DNA of 64,000 nucleotides. It comes from Planctomycetota bacterium (lineage in GTDB: Bacteria; Planctomycetota; PUPC01; DSUN01). The DNA lies in contig DAOOIT010000008.1 in the NCBI GenBank assembly GCA_035384565.1, positions 59,841 through 123,840 on the forward strand, given 5' to 3'. Position numbers and translations under genes: made by a program. This document shows, piece after piece, positions 35,055-43,241 of the stretch; the stretch's first letter is position 1; each line of letters begins with the position of its first letter. Under the pieces are notes generated by a model, which was not told where the DNA came from, ran no database searches, and saw nothing but the letters and a program-made list of their open reading frames with translations.

Positions 35055-35471
35055 GTGAGGGAACGCTACTTGTCCACGATCCTGATTCTCGAGGCCGACC
35101 CGCACCAGCGGTTGCTCCTTGATGAGGAGTTGCAGAGCGAGGGCTACGCAACCGTGGCCCCAGCCCGCGGCGCCGAGGCCCTGAACGCTCTGGCGGGCAC
35201 CAGGCCCGATCTGGTGCTGCTGGGTGTCGCGTCGCCCGCCGACGGCGTGCAGGTCATCCGCAGGATTATCGAGCGCTACAGCGTGGTGCCGATCATCGTC
35301 TGCTCCACTTACTCCTCGGAGTGCCGCGACATCTTCGTGGCGTGCGGCGCCGATGCCTGTGTGCTGAGGCGGTCCGACCTCAGCGAACTGAAGGCCACCG
35401 TTCGGCGGGTTCTGCGGGGGTGCCGAAGCGTCCAGCCATCCCCGCCGCCCGACTTCGCCTGCGTCGTGTGA
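35055..35471 (+). CDS. Stand-alone receiver-like protein lacking the phosphoacceptor Asp
   Basis: 138 residues from GTG 35055; a TTG at 35070 with GAGG upstream is an alternative. The CheY-like fold is clear: ILILEADPHQRLLLDEELQS (acidic pair Glu13, Asp15), then RPDLVLLGVASPADGVQVI. The residue after VLL, normally the phosphorylated Asp, is Gly57. The Thr/Ser site reads IIVCSTYSS, and the conserved Lys is replaced by Arg in CVLRRSDLSE. It should act without phosphorylation, perhaps as a binding module. No kinase lies nearby. Confidence 0.8.
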   Translation: MRERYLSTILILEADPHQRLLLDEELQSEGYATVAPARGAEALNALAGTRPDLVLLGVASPADGVQVIRRIIERYSVVPIIVCSTYSSECRDIFVACGADACVLRRSDLSELKATVRRVLRGCRSVQPSPPPDFACVV

Positions 35472-35538
35472 TGCGCCCCCGAGGCGCGCCAGGCGCCGGG
35501 AGCCAGGGCGCCCTGGCGTTCAGGAAGGGAGGCCAGAT

Positions 35539-37071
35539 GTGAAGCGCGACCTGTGCGTGGTCTCCCTGGCAGCCGGGTTGTCCCTGGCGGGGCGCTTCGT
35601 GGCGGCGACTCGCCTGGAAGTCTTCCAGGATGAGGCCCTCTACTGGTGGGGGGCGCAGGCGAAGCCACTGAGCTTCTCGCCGCATCCGCCTGCTACCTAC
35701 CTGGTGGTCCGGCTGGGAGCGATGGTGTTCGGCGACACGCTGCTGGGCCTTCGCGCGGGCTCGCTGGTGTGGGGCACGGCGGCGATCGTGCTGGCCTACG
35801 CGCTGGGGCGCGACGTGTACAGTGCGCGCGCCGGGGTCTGGGCGGCGGGGTTCATGGCGGCCAGCCCGATCTTCGCCGCAGCGGGCGCCGCTACAACGCC
35901 AGACGGTCTGCTGACCGCCTTGTGGCTGCTCTTCGTGTGGGCCACGTGGCGGGGCGCCGCTGGGGGCGGGGCGGGCTGGTGGGGGCTCGGGGCGTTGGCT
36001 CTAGCCGCGGGCTTGTACACCAAGTACATGATGGTGCTGGCGCCCCCGGCTCTGCTGCTCGCTCTATGCGGGTCGCCGCAGGAGCGCCGGGCTCTGCGCA
36101 CACCCGGGCCCTGGGCGGCCCTGGCCGTCGGCGTGAGCCTGTTTGCTGCCCAATTCCTCAGGTGGAACGTGGCTCATGGATGGGCCAGCTTGCGTTACCA
36201 TCTGGAGTCACGCCACGCCTGGTCGCTCTCGTGGAAGTCGGGCGGGCAGTATGTCTTGGGCCACTTGGGTGCGCTTTCACCGCTGCTGTGCGCCCTGGTG
36301 ATCGGAGCCCTGGTGTGCGAGGCTCGCGCGTGGAGGCGCGGCAGCCCACGCGCCGCCTGGGTGCTCGCCTTCGGGGCGATGCCCATCCTCTTTTTCCTTC
36401 CGCCCAGCGTGTTCACCGCGAGTTCCCTGCTGCGAGTGCAGTGGGACTTGGTTGGCTATGCCGTCGGGACCATCGCCGCGGGGGCCCTGATGGCGGGTTG
36501 GGGGCAGGGGCCGCCGGGCAGGCGCTGGCTCCGCCCACTGGGCATTGGCGCACTTGCTCTGGCCGGCATGCTGACCGGCGCGACCCTCGTTGGGTTGGTC
36601 TACCCCACGGCCACGGAAGCGCTGGGCATCAGGCCGCTGACGCTGCGCAGGCTCGGCTGGCGCCAGTTGGCCGCGCGGGTGCAGGATGTCAAGCGGGAGA
36701 CTGCGGCAGACTTCGTCGTCACCGACTCCTTCCGAACGGCCCTGTCACTGGGCTACTACAGCGGCCAGAGGGATGGGATTCACACGCTGCTGGACTCGGC
36801 GAGCAAGCGCTACGGACTCAACGAGGCCCTTCGCTCGTGGCGCATGGATGAATCGCACATGGTGAAGGAGCGGCTGGGGCAGAGCGGGCTCTATGTGGAG
36901 GAGCATACCTGCGTGCGCCGGTGCAACTGTGGGCAGGAACCGGAGCGGATCGGCCAGTTCTTCCGGCAAGTGAGTCGAGTGGAGGCGCTGCCAGTCTTCC
37001 TTGAGGAGCGTGTGCTTCGCTGCTTCCGCATCTACCGGGTGGTTGAACTGCGGCCGAATGTCCAGCCCTGA
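35539..37071 (+). CDS. GT39/ArnT-type membrane glycosyltransferase
   Basis: 510 residues from GTG 35539. It is a multi-pass membrane protein with the family's N-terminal acidic motif RLEVFQDEALYWWGAQAKPL near residue 30 and AATTPDGLLTALWLLFVW. About ten hydrophobic helices run to residue 360, then a soluble C-terminal region with Cys pairs (EEHTCVRRCNCGQEPERIG). It transfers a sugar from a polyprenyl-phosphate donor; the acceptor is unknown. Unlike the homologue at 2198 it has no DUF3108 domain. Confidence 0.85.
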   Translation: MKRDLCVVSLAAGLSLAGRFVAATRLEVFQDEALYWWGAQAKPLSFSPHPPATYLVVRLGAMVFGDTLLGLRAGSLVWGTAAIVLAYALGRDVYSARAGVWAAGFMAASPIFAAAGAATTPDGLLTALWLLFVWATWRGAAGGGAGWWGLGALALAAGLYTKYMMVLAPPALLLALCGSPQERRALRTPGPWAALAVGVSLFAAQFLRWNVAHGWASLRYHLESRHAWSLSWKSGGQYVLGHLGALSPLLCALVIGALVCEARAWRRGSPRAAWVLAFGAMPILFFLPPSVFTASSLLRVQWDLVGYAVGTIAAGALMAGWGQGPPGRRWLRPLGIGALALAGMLTGATLVGLVYPTATEALGIRPLTLRRLGWRQLAARVQDVKRETAADFVVTDSFRTALSLGYYSGQRDGIHTLLDSASKRYGLNEALRSWRMDESHMVKERLGQSGLYVEEHTCVRRCNCGQEPERIGQFFRQVSRVEALPVFLEERVLRCFRIYRVVELRPNVQP

Positions 37072-37205
37072 TGCGTGGGGGGCTGCTATACTCCGTCGCC
37101 ACGCCCGGAACCACGAGGCCGGCTTCATCTGGCTGCGGCGCCTGCCGTTCGGAGCCGGGCAATGACCCAAGCGAATGCGTCCGTGGTCAAGTTGGATCCA
37201 AGTTC

Positions 37206-37234
37206 TTGATCCGGGGGGGGCTTGCCCCTATATT
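37206..37234 (+). promoter_or_regulatory. Promoter for the sigma factor operon
   Basis: TTGATC (37206-37211) and TATATT (37229-37234), 17-bp spacer, about 55 nt upstream of the proposed TTG start. It is a housekeeping-type promoter, not an obvious self-recognised one. Confidence 0.55.
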
Positions 37235-37289
37235 GTGGGAAGGTAACATTCCAGGGGGGTGTTTCGTCTCAACCGATAGGCAGGGCGAC

Positions 37290-37841
37290 TTGGACCACAC
37301 GGAACTCGTCCCGACCGTCGAGCGAGCCAGGAACGGCGACAGGCCGGCGCTGGCGGAGCTGTGTGCCGAGTTCTACCCGCGTGTGCTCAGGTTCATGCAT
37401 TATCGGGTGGGACCCCGCTTCGCCGAGGACCTGGCAGCCGAAGTGTTTCTCAAGGTGGTGCGGGCGATCGGGACGCAGAGCGGGTCGTTCCCCGCCTGGC
37501 TGTTTCGCATCGCGGCCAACGTGGTGACCGACCACTTCCGAGCGTCCGCGACGCAACGAGAGGCTTCGATGACCGAAGCAGTCCTGGAGAGCGTGGCGAG
37601 CAGGGACCAGCCGGCCGCCGCCGTGGCCCACAAGCTCGACATCGCCCGGGCCCTGGAGCAGCTCACCGACGACCAGCGCGAGCTGGTGACGCTGAAGTTC
37701 ATCGAGGGCCTTTCGAATGCGGACATCGGCGAGATCACGGGACGCTCGCCCGAGGCGATACGCGTGCTCCAGTTCCGGGCGCTCGCTGCGATGAGACAGT
37801 TCCTCAGCCGTGAGGAGCCGAGCGATGGCAAGCAACCTTGA
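37290..37841 (+). CDS. ECF-like RNA polymerase sigma factor
   Basis: 183 residues from a proposed TTG at 37290, with AGGCAGGG upstream. Region 2 is ERARNGDRPALAELCAEFYP to FAEDLAAEVFLKVVRAI, with SFPAWLFRIAANVVTDHFRA. Region 4 is LEQLTDDQRELVTLKFIEGL and NADIGEITGRSPEAIRVLQF. It lacks regions 1 and 3. The downstream gene overlaps by 17 bp and encodes a DUF5667 protein, a typical sigma-anti-sigma arrangement. The exact start is uncertain. Confidence 0.9.
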   Translation: MDHTELVPTVERARNGDRPALAELCAEFYPRVLRFMHYRVGPRFAEDLAAEVFLKVVRAIGTQSGSFPAWLFRIAANVVTDHFRASATQREASMTEAVLESVASRDQPAAAVAHKLDIARALEQLTDDQRELVTLKFIEGLSNADIGEITGRSPEAIRVLQFRALAAMRQFLSREEPSDGKQP

Positions 37842-38631
37842 GGATGTGCTGGACCTCTGCCTCGACGCGGCCCGCCGCGGCGGCGACCTCGAGGCGATTC
37901 TGCGGCACCACGCCGACGTGGCTGGCGAGGTGCGCCCGCTGGTGTCTCTCGCGGGCGAGTTGGCGGCGCTGCCCGCGCCGCAGCCCACCCCCGAGGGCCT
38001 GGCCAAGCTGTTCGCCCACCTGGCGGCCGAGAGCGGGGCCCGGCCCGCGCCCGCCCGACGGGCCCACCGGCTGCGGCGGCGCCTCGTCGCCGCCGCGGCC
38101 ACGCTGCTCGTCGTGGTGGGGGGCTGGGGGCTGCTCAATGCCGCGGCGGCCGCCGTGCCCGGCGACCTCCTGTACCCTCTCAAGCGGCTCAGCGAGCGCG
38201 TGAGCTACGCCCTCACGCTGGGGTCAGAGGGCCGCGCGGAGCTGCGGATCGAGTTCGCGGACGAGCGCCTCAAGGAGGCCGTGCGCAAGTACCAGCGGGG
38301 CGGCGGCATTGACCGCCGCCTGCTGGCCGCCATGCTCGAGGAGGCCGTGAAGGCCCTGGAGCAGGGCAGCCGCCTCTCGCCCACGGGCCGCGACCTGGTG
38401 GCCCGCCGCCTCGCGTGCTCGTGCGAGTTCCAGTGCTCGGTGCTCAACCAGATGGCGGCCCAGGCGAGCGACGCCGAGCGCGCCACGCTCGAGCCGTACC
38501 GGTCCGCCTGCCACGCCCGGTGCACGTGCATGCAGGAGGCCACGGCGGAGGACAAGGCCCAGGCGGACAGGCTGTCGGAAGCCGCCGAGCGCCTGCGCCG
38601 CCTGATCTCCGAACTGCGCGAGGACCGCTGA
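37825..38631 (+). CDS. DUF5667 protein, likely anti-sigma partner
   Basis: 268 residues from ATG 37825 with GAGGAG upstream, overlapping the sigma gene. An N-terminal cytosolic part (LEDVLDLCLDAARRGGDLEA) is followed by one membrane helix (RRLVAAAATLLVVVGGWGLL, about residues 90-109). Directly after comes the DUF5667 signature VPGDLLYPLKRLSERV. The periplasmic part ends with a Cys-rich segment (LACSCEFQCSVLN, CHARCTCMQE). By position and topology it probably holds the sigma factor inactive until a signal arrives. Confidence 0.82.
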   Translation: MASNLEDVLDLCLDAARRGGDLEAILRHHADVAGEVRPLVSLAGELAALPAPQPTPEGLAKLFAHLAAESGARPAPARRAHRLRRRLVAAAATLLVVVGGWGLLNAAAAAVPGDLLYPLKRLSERVSYALTLGSEGRAELRIEFADERLKEAVRKYQRGGGIDRRLLAAMLEEAVKALEQGSRLSPTGRDLVARRLACSCEFQCSVLNQMAAQASDAERATLEPYRSACHARCTCMQEATAEDKAQADRLSEAAERLRRLISELREDR

Positions 38632-38650
38632 CGAGAGCGAGGTCCGGGCC

Positions 38651-39943
38651 ATGGAGCCGAAGCGCTCGACCGCCCCGTTCGTCCGCCTGGCGTTCACTGC
38701 CGCGCTGCTCGCGTGGGCGGCGGCGAGCCACGCGGGCGAGAAGGACCCCTTCGAAGACCTGGAGAAGCCCAAGCGAGAGGGCGAGGGGGACCCGTTCGAG
38801 GACATCGAGGCGCCTAAGCCGCCGCCCGAGAAGCCGGCCCCGCCGAAGCCCAAGAGCTGGACGGATGACCTGTTCGGCCAGAACTTCACCTTCAAGCGCG
38901 AGATCATGCTCCAGACGTCGTACAGCGACGGCGAGCTGTACAACCGCCATTCGGTTGGGTTCGAGGTCCTGAAGAAGTGGTCCACCCCCACGGCCACGGT
39001 GGCGGCCTTCAACGCCCAGTTCCGCTTCGTGCGGCGCGACAACCCCATCGAGGTGTCGAACGACGGCGAGGGCATGGAGCGCGAGGGCTGGTACGGCGAG
39101 TTCCACAACTTCTATCTCGACCTCTACAACGTCTTCAACCCGCTGATGTCCGACGAGGCGAAGGGCGCCCACCTGGGGCGGTTCAACTTCCGCATCGGCC
39201 GCTTCTACCTGCCGATGGGCCTGAACCTCCAGACCGACACCCACGGCACCGTGCTCCAGCTCTCCAACGAGCGCAACTTCGGCTTCGAGCGCGACTGGTA
39301 CGCCGGCTTCTGGGGCACGCTCAACCCGTACCTGAACTATGACCTGTACTACCTGCTCGGCTCCGGCTACTACCCCAAGTTCAAGGGCCAGAGCGGTATG
39401 GTCGGTGCACGAGTGAGCCTGGCCGATTCGTTCAACGTGGACTACGGCCTCCAAGGCGGCGTGGCGCTCATGGCCGGCGAGCGCCTGAGCGAGATGGCCG
39501 TGATGCGCAGCCCCTCGGTGGCCATGCGGGCCGACGGCGACGTGGTCGACACGTTCCGCGCCGGGCTCGACGCCCGCTACCGCCGCACCGTGCCCACCGG
39601 CTGGCTCACCTTCACCTTCGAGGGCACGGCGGGCCGCGACGAGCGCGACGATGTGCTCACCCAGCTCTACGAGGCCGAATACCTGCACCGCTCGCGCAAG
39701 GTGGGCGTGGCCGCCCAGTTCCGCCGCTTCTGGCAGGACATCGGCCGCGACCCGATGATGCCGGGCATGAAGCGGCCCGACGACGTGGACTCGTCCGTCG
39801 CACTCGACCTGACCTACTACTTCCGCAACGACATCACCCAGTCGAACCTGCACTGGGTCAAGCTGAACATCGAACGCCAGCTCCAGCGCCAGATGGGCAG
39901 CCCGGAGACCATCATCACCCTCCAGTACTACCGGTACTGGTGA
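38651..39943 (+). CDS. Outer-membrane beta-barrel protein
   Basis: 430 residues. A signal peptide precedes a Pro-rich linker with a twice-repeated DPFEDLE/DPFEDIE motif. From residue 80 on, alternating polar-hydrophobic strands end in aromatics (TFKREIMLQTSYSDGELYN, FNFRIGRFYLPMGLNLQTD, KLNIERQLQRQM). The C-terminus is YYRYW, with the terminal aromatic expected by the BAM machinery. I cannot name the family. It is 19 nt downstream of the DUF5667 gene, so the sigma factor operon continues into it. Confidence 0.8.
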   Translation: MEPKRSTAPFVRLAFTAALLAWAAASHAGEKDPFEDLEKPKREGEGDPFEDIEAPKPPPEKPAPPKPKSWTDDLFGQNFTFKREIMLQTSYSDGELYNRHSVGFEVLKKWSTPTATVAAFNAQFRFVRRDNPIEVSNDGEGMEREGWYGEFHNFYLDLYNVFNPLMSDEAKGAHLGRFNFRIGRFYLPMGLNLQTDTHGTVLQLSNERNFGFERDWYAGFWGTLNPYLNYDLYYLLGSGYYPKFKGQSGMVGARVSLADSFNVDYGLQGGVALMAGERLSEMAVMRSPSVAMRADGDVVDTFRAGLDARYRRTVPTGWLTFTFEGTAGRDERDDVLTQLYEAEYLHRSRKVGVAAQFRRFWQDIGRDPMMPGMKRPDDVDSSVALDLTYYFRNDITQSNLHWVKLNIERQLQRQMGSPETIITLQYYRYW

Positions 39944-39961
39944 GCCGAGAGGAGGCCGATC

Positions 39962-40663
39962 ATGAGACGCCTGTTGCTAGCCCTCGCGGCCGTGTGTCTG
40001 CTCGCCGGGGCGCGCCGCGCCGAGGCGGCCGTCGGCTGCACCCTGAGCAACCCGGCCCGCGACCTGAAGTTCCTGTACCCGGCCATGACCACCTACCGCG
40101 AAGAGGCCCGCCAGCTCGACACGATGCCGGGCGGCAAGGAGATGTTCGAGGCCCTCAAGGAGCGCATCGGCAGCGACCTCGACCCCGTGTACGAAACCTA
40201 CGACACCCCCTACACCCTCTACACCGTTTACAGGGGCGAGGAGGTCATCGGCATCGTCCACGGCGTCAACGTGCCCGGCAAAGGCGGGGTGATCCAGGTG
40301 TTCCTCTCGATGGACCCGAAGAGCGCCGAGATACGCCAGCTGGTCTTCCAACGCCTGGAGAGCCCGGCGGCCCGGGCGCTGAAGGCCGAAGCATTCCGCA
40401 AGCAGTTCGAGGGCCTCACACTGGCCGATTTCTACAAGCACGACTACTACAGGGCGGCCGACCCTCAGAGCGACAAGGACAAGGTGGGCCGCATCGCCAG
40501 CCCCGTGAAAGGAGGGGAAGGGAGCGAGGACTTTGCGGCATCGGTGCGCGGCGTGCGCAAGAACCTCATCCTGCTCGACCTCTTCTGCTACAATCGGCGC
40601 CACGAGCCGTTCTTCGAGCGGGCGAAGGAGGCCCTGGCGAAGGTGAAGGCCGGGGAGAAGTAA
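39962..40663 (+). CDS. Exported protein, possibly FMN-binding-like
   Basis: 233 residues with a signal peptide (MRRLLLALAAVCLLAGARRA). The middle reads VIGIVHGVNVPGKGGVIQVF and ESPAARALKAEAFRKQFEGL, which is reminiscent of the FMN_bind domain of NqrC/RnfG-type proteins, including the final QFEGL. The SGAT-type flavinylation site of that family is not visible. The first residues (CTLSNPARDLKFLYPAMTTY) suggest a small redox or binding protein. Function is inference. It stands 19 nt after the barrel. Confidence 0.7.
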   Translation: MRRLLLALAAVCLLAGARRAEAAVGCTLSNPARDLKFLYPAMTTYREEARQLDTMPGGKEMFEALKERIGSDLDPVYETYDTPYTLYTVYRGEEVIGIVHGVNVPGKGGVIQVFLSMDPKSAEIRQLVFQRLESPAARALKAEAFRKQFEGLTLADFYKHDYYRAADPQSDKDKVGRIASPVKGGEGSEDFAASVRGVRKNLILLDLFCYNRRHEPFFERAKEALAKVKAGEK

Positions 40664-40669
40664 AACGAG

Positions 40670-40770
40670 CGCCCTCCCGACCACTCGAACACGTTCGGGA
40701 GGGTAACGATGCGCCCTGTCGCCCGTCTGATCGGTAGCCTCCCGGAGGAGTTGAGGCCTTCGGGAGGGCG
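40670..40770 (+). promoter_or_regulatory. Four-arm hairpin leader before the OB-fold gene
   Basis: Arms: a (CGCCCTCCCGA, 40670-40680), b (TCGGGAGGG, 40695-40703), c (CCTCCCG, 40738-40744), d (TCGGGAGGGCG, 40760-40770). Arms a-b and c-d can pair, or a with d over 11 perfect base pairs, or b with c. Such mutually exclusive pairings could form an attenuator or simply two inverted repeats. Confidence 0.55.
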
Positions 40771-40807
40771 ACGCTGGGCGGCACAGCCGATGAAAGGGAC
40801 GCCTGCA

Positions 40808-41185
40808 ATGCGCAACATCCTGATCCTGTGCGGGGTGATCCTCCTGGCGGGTGCCGGAGTGGTGGCCTGGCGCCTCACGCGGCCGCAGCACTTCGGCCCG
40901 GCGTTCAGCGGCGCCCCGGCGACGAGCATCGGCGACCTGCTCGCGAAGCCCGAGGAGCACCTGGGCCGCGACGTCGCCGTCGAGGGCACGATCACGCGCC
41001 AGTGCCCGGCCACGGGCTGCTGGCTGTTCCTCAAGGACGCCAGCGGCAAGGACATTCGCGTGGAGATGAACACCATCGCTCCCCACTTTCCGCAGCACAC
41101 GGGCCGGCGTGCCGTGGTCGAGGGCCGCCTGAGCAAGAGCGGCGACTCGTACGAGATTGACGGCAAGGCGGTGGAGTTCAAGTAG
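40808..41185 (+). CDS. Membrane-anchored OB-fold protein (DUF4920-like)
   Basis: 125 residues from ATG 40808, the third possible start in this frame, chosen for AAAGGGAC upstream and the N-terminal helix (MRNILILCGVILLAGAGVVA). The rest is an OB fold with CPATGCWLFLKDASGKDIRV and RRAVVEGRLSKSGDSYEID. The paired cysteines resemble DUF4920 proteins. It is likely periplasmic, tethered by the helix. It precedes the ABC transporter genes and may be an accessory subunit. Confidence 0.75.
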   Translation: MRNILILCGVILLAGAGVVAWRLTRPQHFGPAFSGAPATSIGDLLAKPEEHLGRDVAVEGTITRQCPATGCWLFLKDASGKDIRVEMNTIAPHFPQHTGRRAVVEGRLSKSGDSYEIDGKAVEFK

Positions 41186-41212
41186 ACTCGGCGTAGAGAG
41201 GAGAGTGTCCCG

Positions 41213-42457
41213 ATGCGCTTTGTTTCCCTGGCCCTCAAGAACCTGCTGCGCCGCCCGATGCGTTCGGCCCTCACCGTGGCCGGCGTGGGGCTGGCCGTGA
41301 TGGTCACCGTGAGCCTCAGCGGCTTCATCCTGGGCTACAGGCGCGCCATCAACGAGAGCATAGACAAGCTGGGCTTCCAGGTGATGATCATGGCCAAGGG
41401 CTGCCCCTACGAGGCAGCCACCATGATGCTCAAGGGCGGCACGGGCCTGCTCTATCTGCCCGAGGAGGTCTACACCGACGTGCAGCGAGACCCGGCGATT
41501 CAGGCCATCACGCCCGTCTTCATCGGCGTGGCCGAGAAGGAGGCCGGCGGCATCGGCGAGACGGCCAAGTCGTACACCGTCGTCACCGGCATCGAGGCCA
41601 AGACCTATGTGACCATGAAGCCCTGGCTGGAGTTCGCCACGGGCACGGGCTTCGACGGCGGGCGCTGGTTCGCCCCCGACTCCACGGATGAGGTGGTGAT
41701 GGGCTACGAGGCAGCCACCTACGAGCAGCGAAAGGTGGGCGACGAGTTCTACGTCTCCGTGGCCCCCGCCGGCAAGACCGAACCCGTGATGCACAGGTTC
41801 AAGGTGGTCGGCGTCCTCGCCCGCACGGGCACCCAGGACGACGGCACGGTCTTCATGCCCTACCACGTGGCCCAGAAGGTCTTCGGCCGACCCGAGCAGT
41901 TGACCATCGTGGGCATCAAGATGAAGGACTTCACGGGCCCCGCCGTGCGCGACTTCACGGAGCGCTGGATCAAGCTGCCCGAGGTCCAGGTGGTGGGCCT
42001 CGAGCAGGTGAAGAGCACGCTGGTGATGCTGGTGGGCGCCGCGCAGGTCATGCTCACGGCCGTGGCCATGATCGCCGTGGTGGTCGCCACCATCGGCGTA
42101 ATCAACACCATCCTGATGAGCGTGTACGAGCGGACCGGCGAGATCGGTATCATGAAGGCCATCGGCGCCGCGCGCGGCGACATCTTCCAGCTCATCTGGC
42201 TCGAGACCCTGGCGGTCTGCACGCTGGGTGCCCTCGTGGGCTGCGTCATCGCGGTGCTGGGCGTGCGAGTGGTCGAGAAGGGCATCACCACGCTGCTCGA
42301 CATCGGCGTTCGCGGCTCCGTGGTGAGCATCACGCCCGAGGTGCTGGGCGCGGCCATTGCCGGCACCATCGTGGTGGGCTTCTTCGCCGGCCTCTACCCC
42401 GCCTGGCGGGCCGCCTCGATGCGCCCGGTGGAAGCCATTCGCGAAGGAATTGACTGA
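41213..42457 (+). CDS. MacB/LolE-type ABC transporter permease
   Basis: 414 residues. It opens with one membrane helix (SALTVAGVGLAVMVTVSLSG), followed by a large periplasmic core (MacB_PCD). Three further helices carry the FtsX domain: VAMIAVVVATIGVINTILM, with MSVYERTGEIGIMKAIGAAR at the coupling helix and IVVGFFAGLYPAWRAASMRP at the end. This class moves lipoproteins, peptides or other substrates out of the inner membrane. The ATPase follows after 27 nt. Confidence 0.92.
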   Translation: MRFVSLALKNLLRRPMRSALTVAGVGLAVMVTVSLSGFILGYRRAINESIDKLGFQVMIMAKGCPYEAATMMLKGGTGLLYLPEEVYTDVQRDPAIQAITPVFIGVAEKEAGGIGETAKSYTVVTGIEAKTYVTMKPWLEFATGTGFDGGRWFAPDSTDEVVMGYEAATYEQRKVGDEFYVSVAPAGKTEPVMHRFKVVGVLARTGTQDDGTVFMPYHVAQKVFGRPEQLTIVGIKMKDFTGPAVRDFTERWIKLPEVQVVGLEQVKSTLVMLVGAAQVMLTAVAMIAVVVATIGVINTILMSVYERTGEIGIMKAIGAARGDIFQLIWLETLAVCTLGALVGCVIAVLGVRVVEKGITTLLDIGVRGSVVSITPEVLGAAIAGTIVVGFFAGLYPAWRAASMRPVEAIREGID

Positions 42458-42484
42458 GCCCTCCCTGACCCTGGAGAGACAACC

Positions 42485-43192
42485 ATGTGCGCTGCTCCGA
42501 ACAACCCCGTCATCCGCGCCCGGAACCTCAAGCGCTACTACCGCCGAGGCAGCGAGACCGTCAAGGCGCTCGACGGCGTGGACCTCGACCTGCGGATGGG
42601 CGAGATGGTCTCGATCCTCGGCCCCTCGGGCTCGGGCAAGACCACGCTGGTGAACCTGCTCTCGTGCCTCGATGCGCCCACCGAGGGCACGCTCGCCGTC
42701 AACGGCCACGAGGTGGCCGGGCGGTCCGAGGACCAGCTCGCCGACGTGCGCCGCGGCACCATGGGCTTCGTGTTCCAGAAGTTCTACCTCCTGCCCACGC
42801 TCACCGTGGCCGAGAACGTCGAGCTGTCGCTCCTGTTCTGCCGCCGGCCCGTGCACCGCGCGGCCACGATGGAGGTGTTGCGCCAGGTGGGCCTGGCGGA
42901 CCGCGCCTCGCACCGCCCGCGCGAGCTCTCGGGCGGCCAGATGCAGCGCGCCGCCATCGCCCGCGCCCTGATCGTCGAGCCGAAGATCCTCATCGCCGAC
43001 GAGCCGACGGGCAATCTCGATTCGCACAGTGGCGAGGCCATCTTCGACCTCTTCCGCTCGCTCGTCGTGCAGCGCGGCATCCTCCTCGTCGTCACCACGC
43101 ACAACCTGGCCCTCGGCTACCTTTCGGACCGCGTGTTCACCCTGCACGACGGCCGGATCGTCAAGGAAGAGGCCGGCCGAGGCGCCGCCTGA
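42485..43192 (+). CDS. MacB/LolD-type ABC transporter ATPase
   Basis: 235 residues. All ABC motifs are intact: Walker A GPSGSGKTTLVNLL, Q-loop FVFQKFYLLPTLT, signature RELSGGQMQRAAIARAL, Walker B ILIADEPTGNLDS and the H-loop VVTTHNLAL. The size and GNLD wording fit the LolD/MacB/FtsE group that works with FtsX-type permeases, matching its upstream partner. It is the last gene of the block opened by the sigma factor. Confidence 0.95.
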   Translation: MCAAPNNPVIRARNLKRYYRRGSETVKALDGVDLDLRMGEMVSILGPSGSGKTTLVNLLSCLDAPTEGTLAVNGHEVAGRSEDQLADVRRGTMGFVFQKFYLLPTLTVAENVELSLLFCRRPVHRAATMEVLRQVGLADRASHRPRELSGGQMQRAAIARALIVEPKILIADEPTGNLDSHSGEAIFDLFRSLVVQRGILLVVTTHNLALGYLSDRVFTLHDGRIVKEEAGRGAA

Positions 43193-43206
43193 GTTCCCCG
43201 CCCGCA

Positions 43207-43235
43207 TTGATTTGCCGTCATGCCCCTGCTAGAAT
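43207..43235 (+). promoter_or_regulatory. Promoter for the TPR-hydrolase gene (leaderless)
   Basis: TTGATT (43207-43212) and TAGAAT (43230-43235), 17-bp spacer. The ATG at 43242 lies only 6 nt after the -10, so the transcript would start at or next to the start codon. Confidence 0.55.
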
Positions 43236-43241
43236 GCCGGC

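Noticed and set aside
39977..43207. Very long open frame on the minus strand opposite the barrel-ABC genes
   Set aside because: It is the antisense of several genes with clear motifs; the translation is His/Ala/Gly-rich low complexity, as expected in high-GC DNA.
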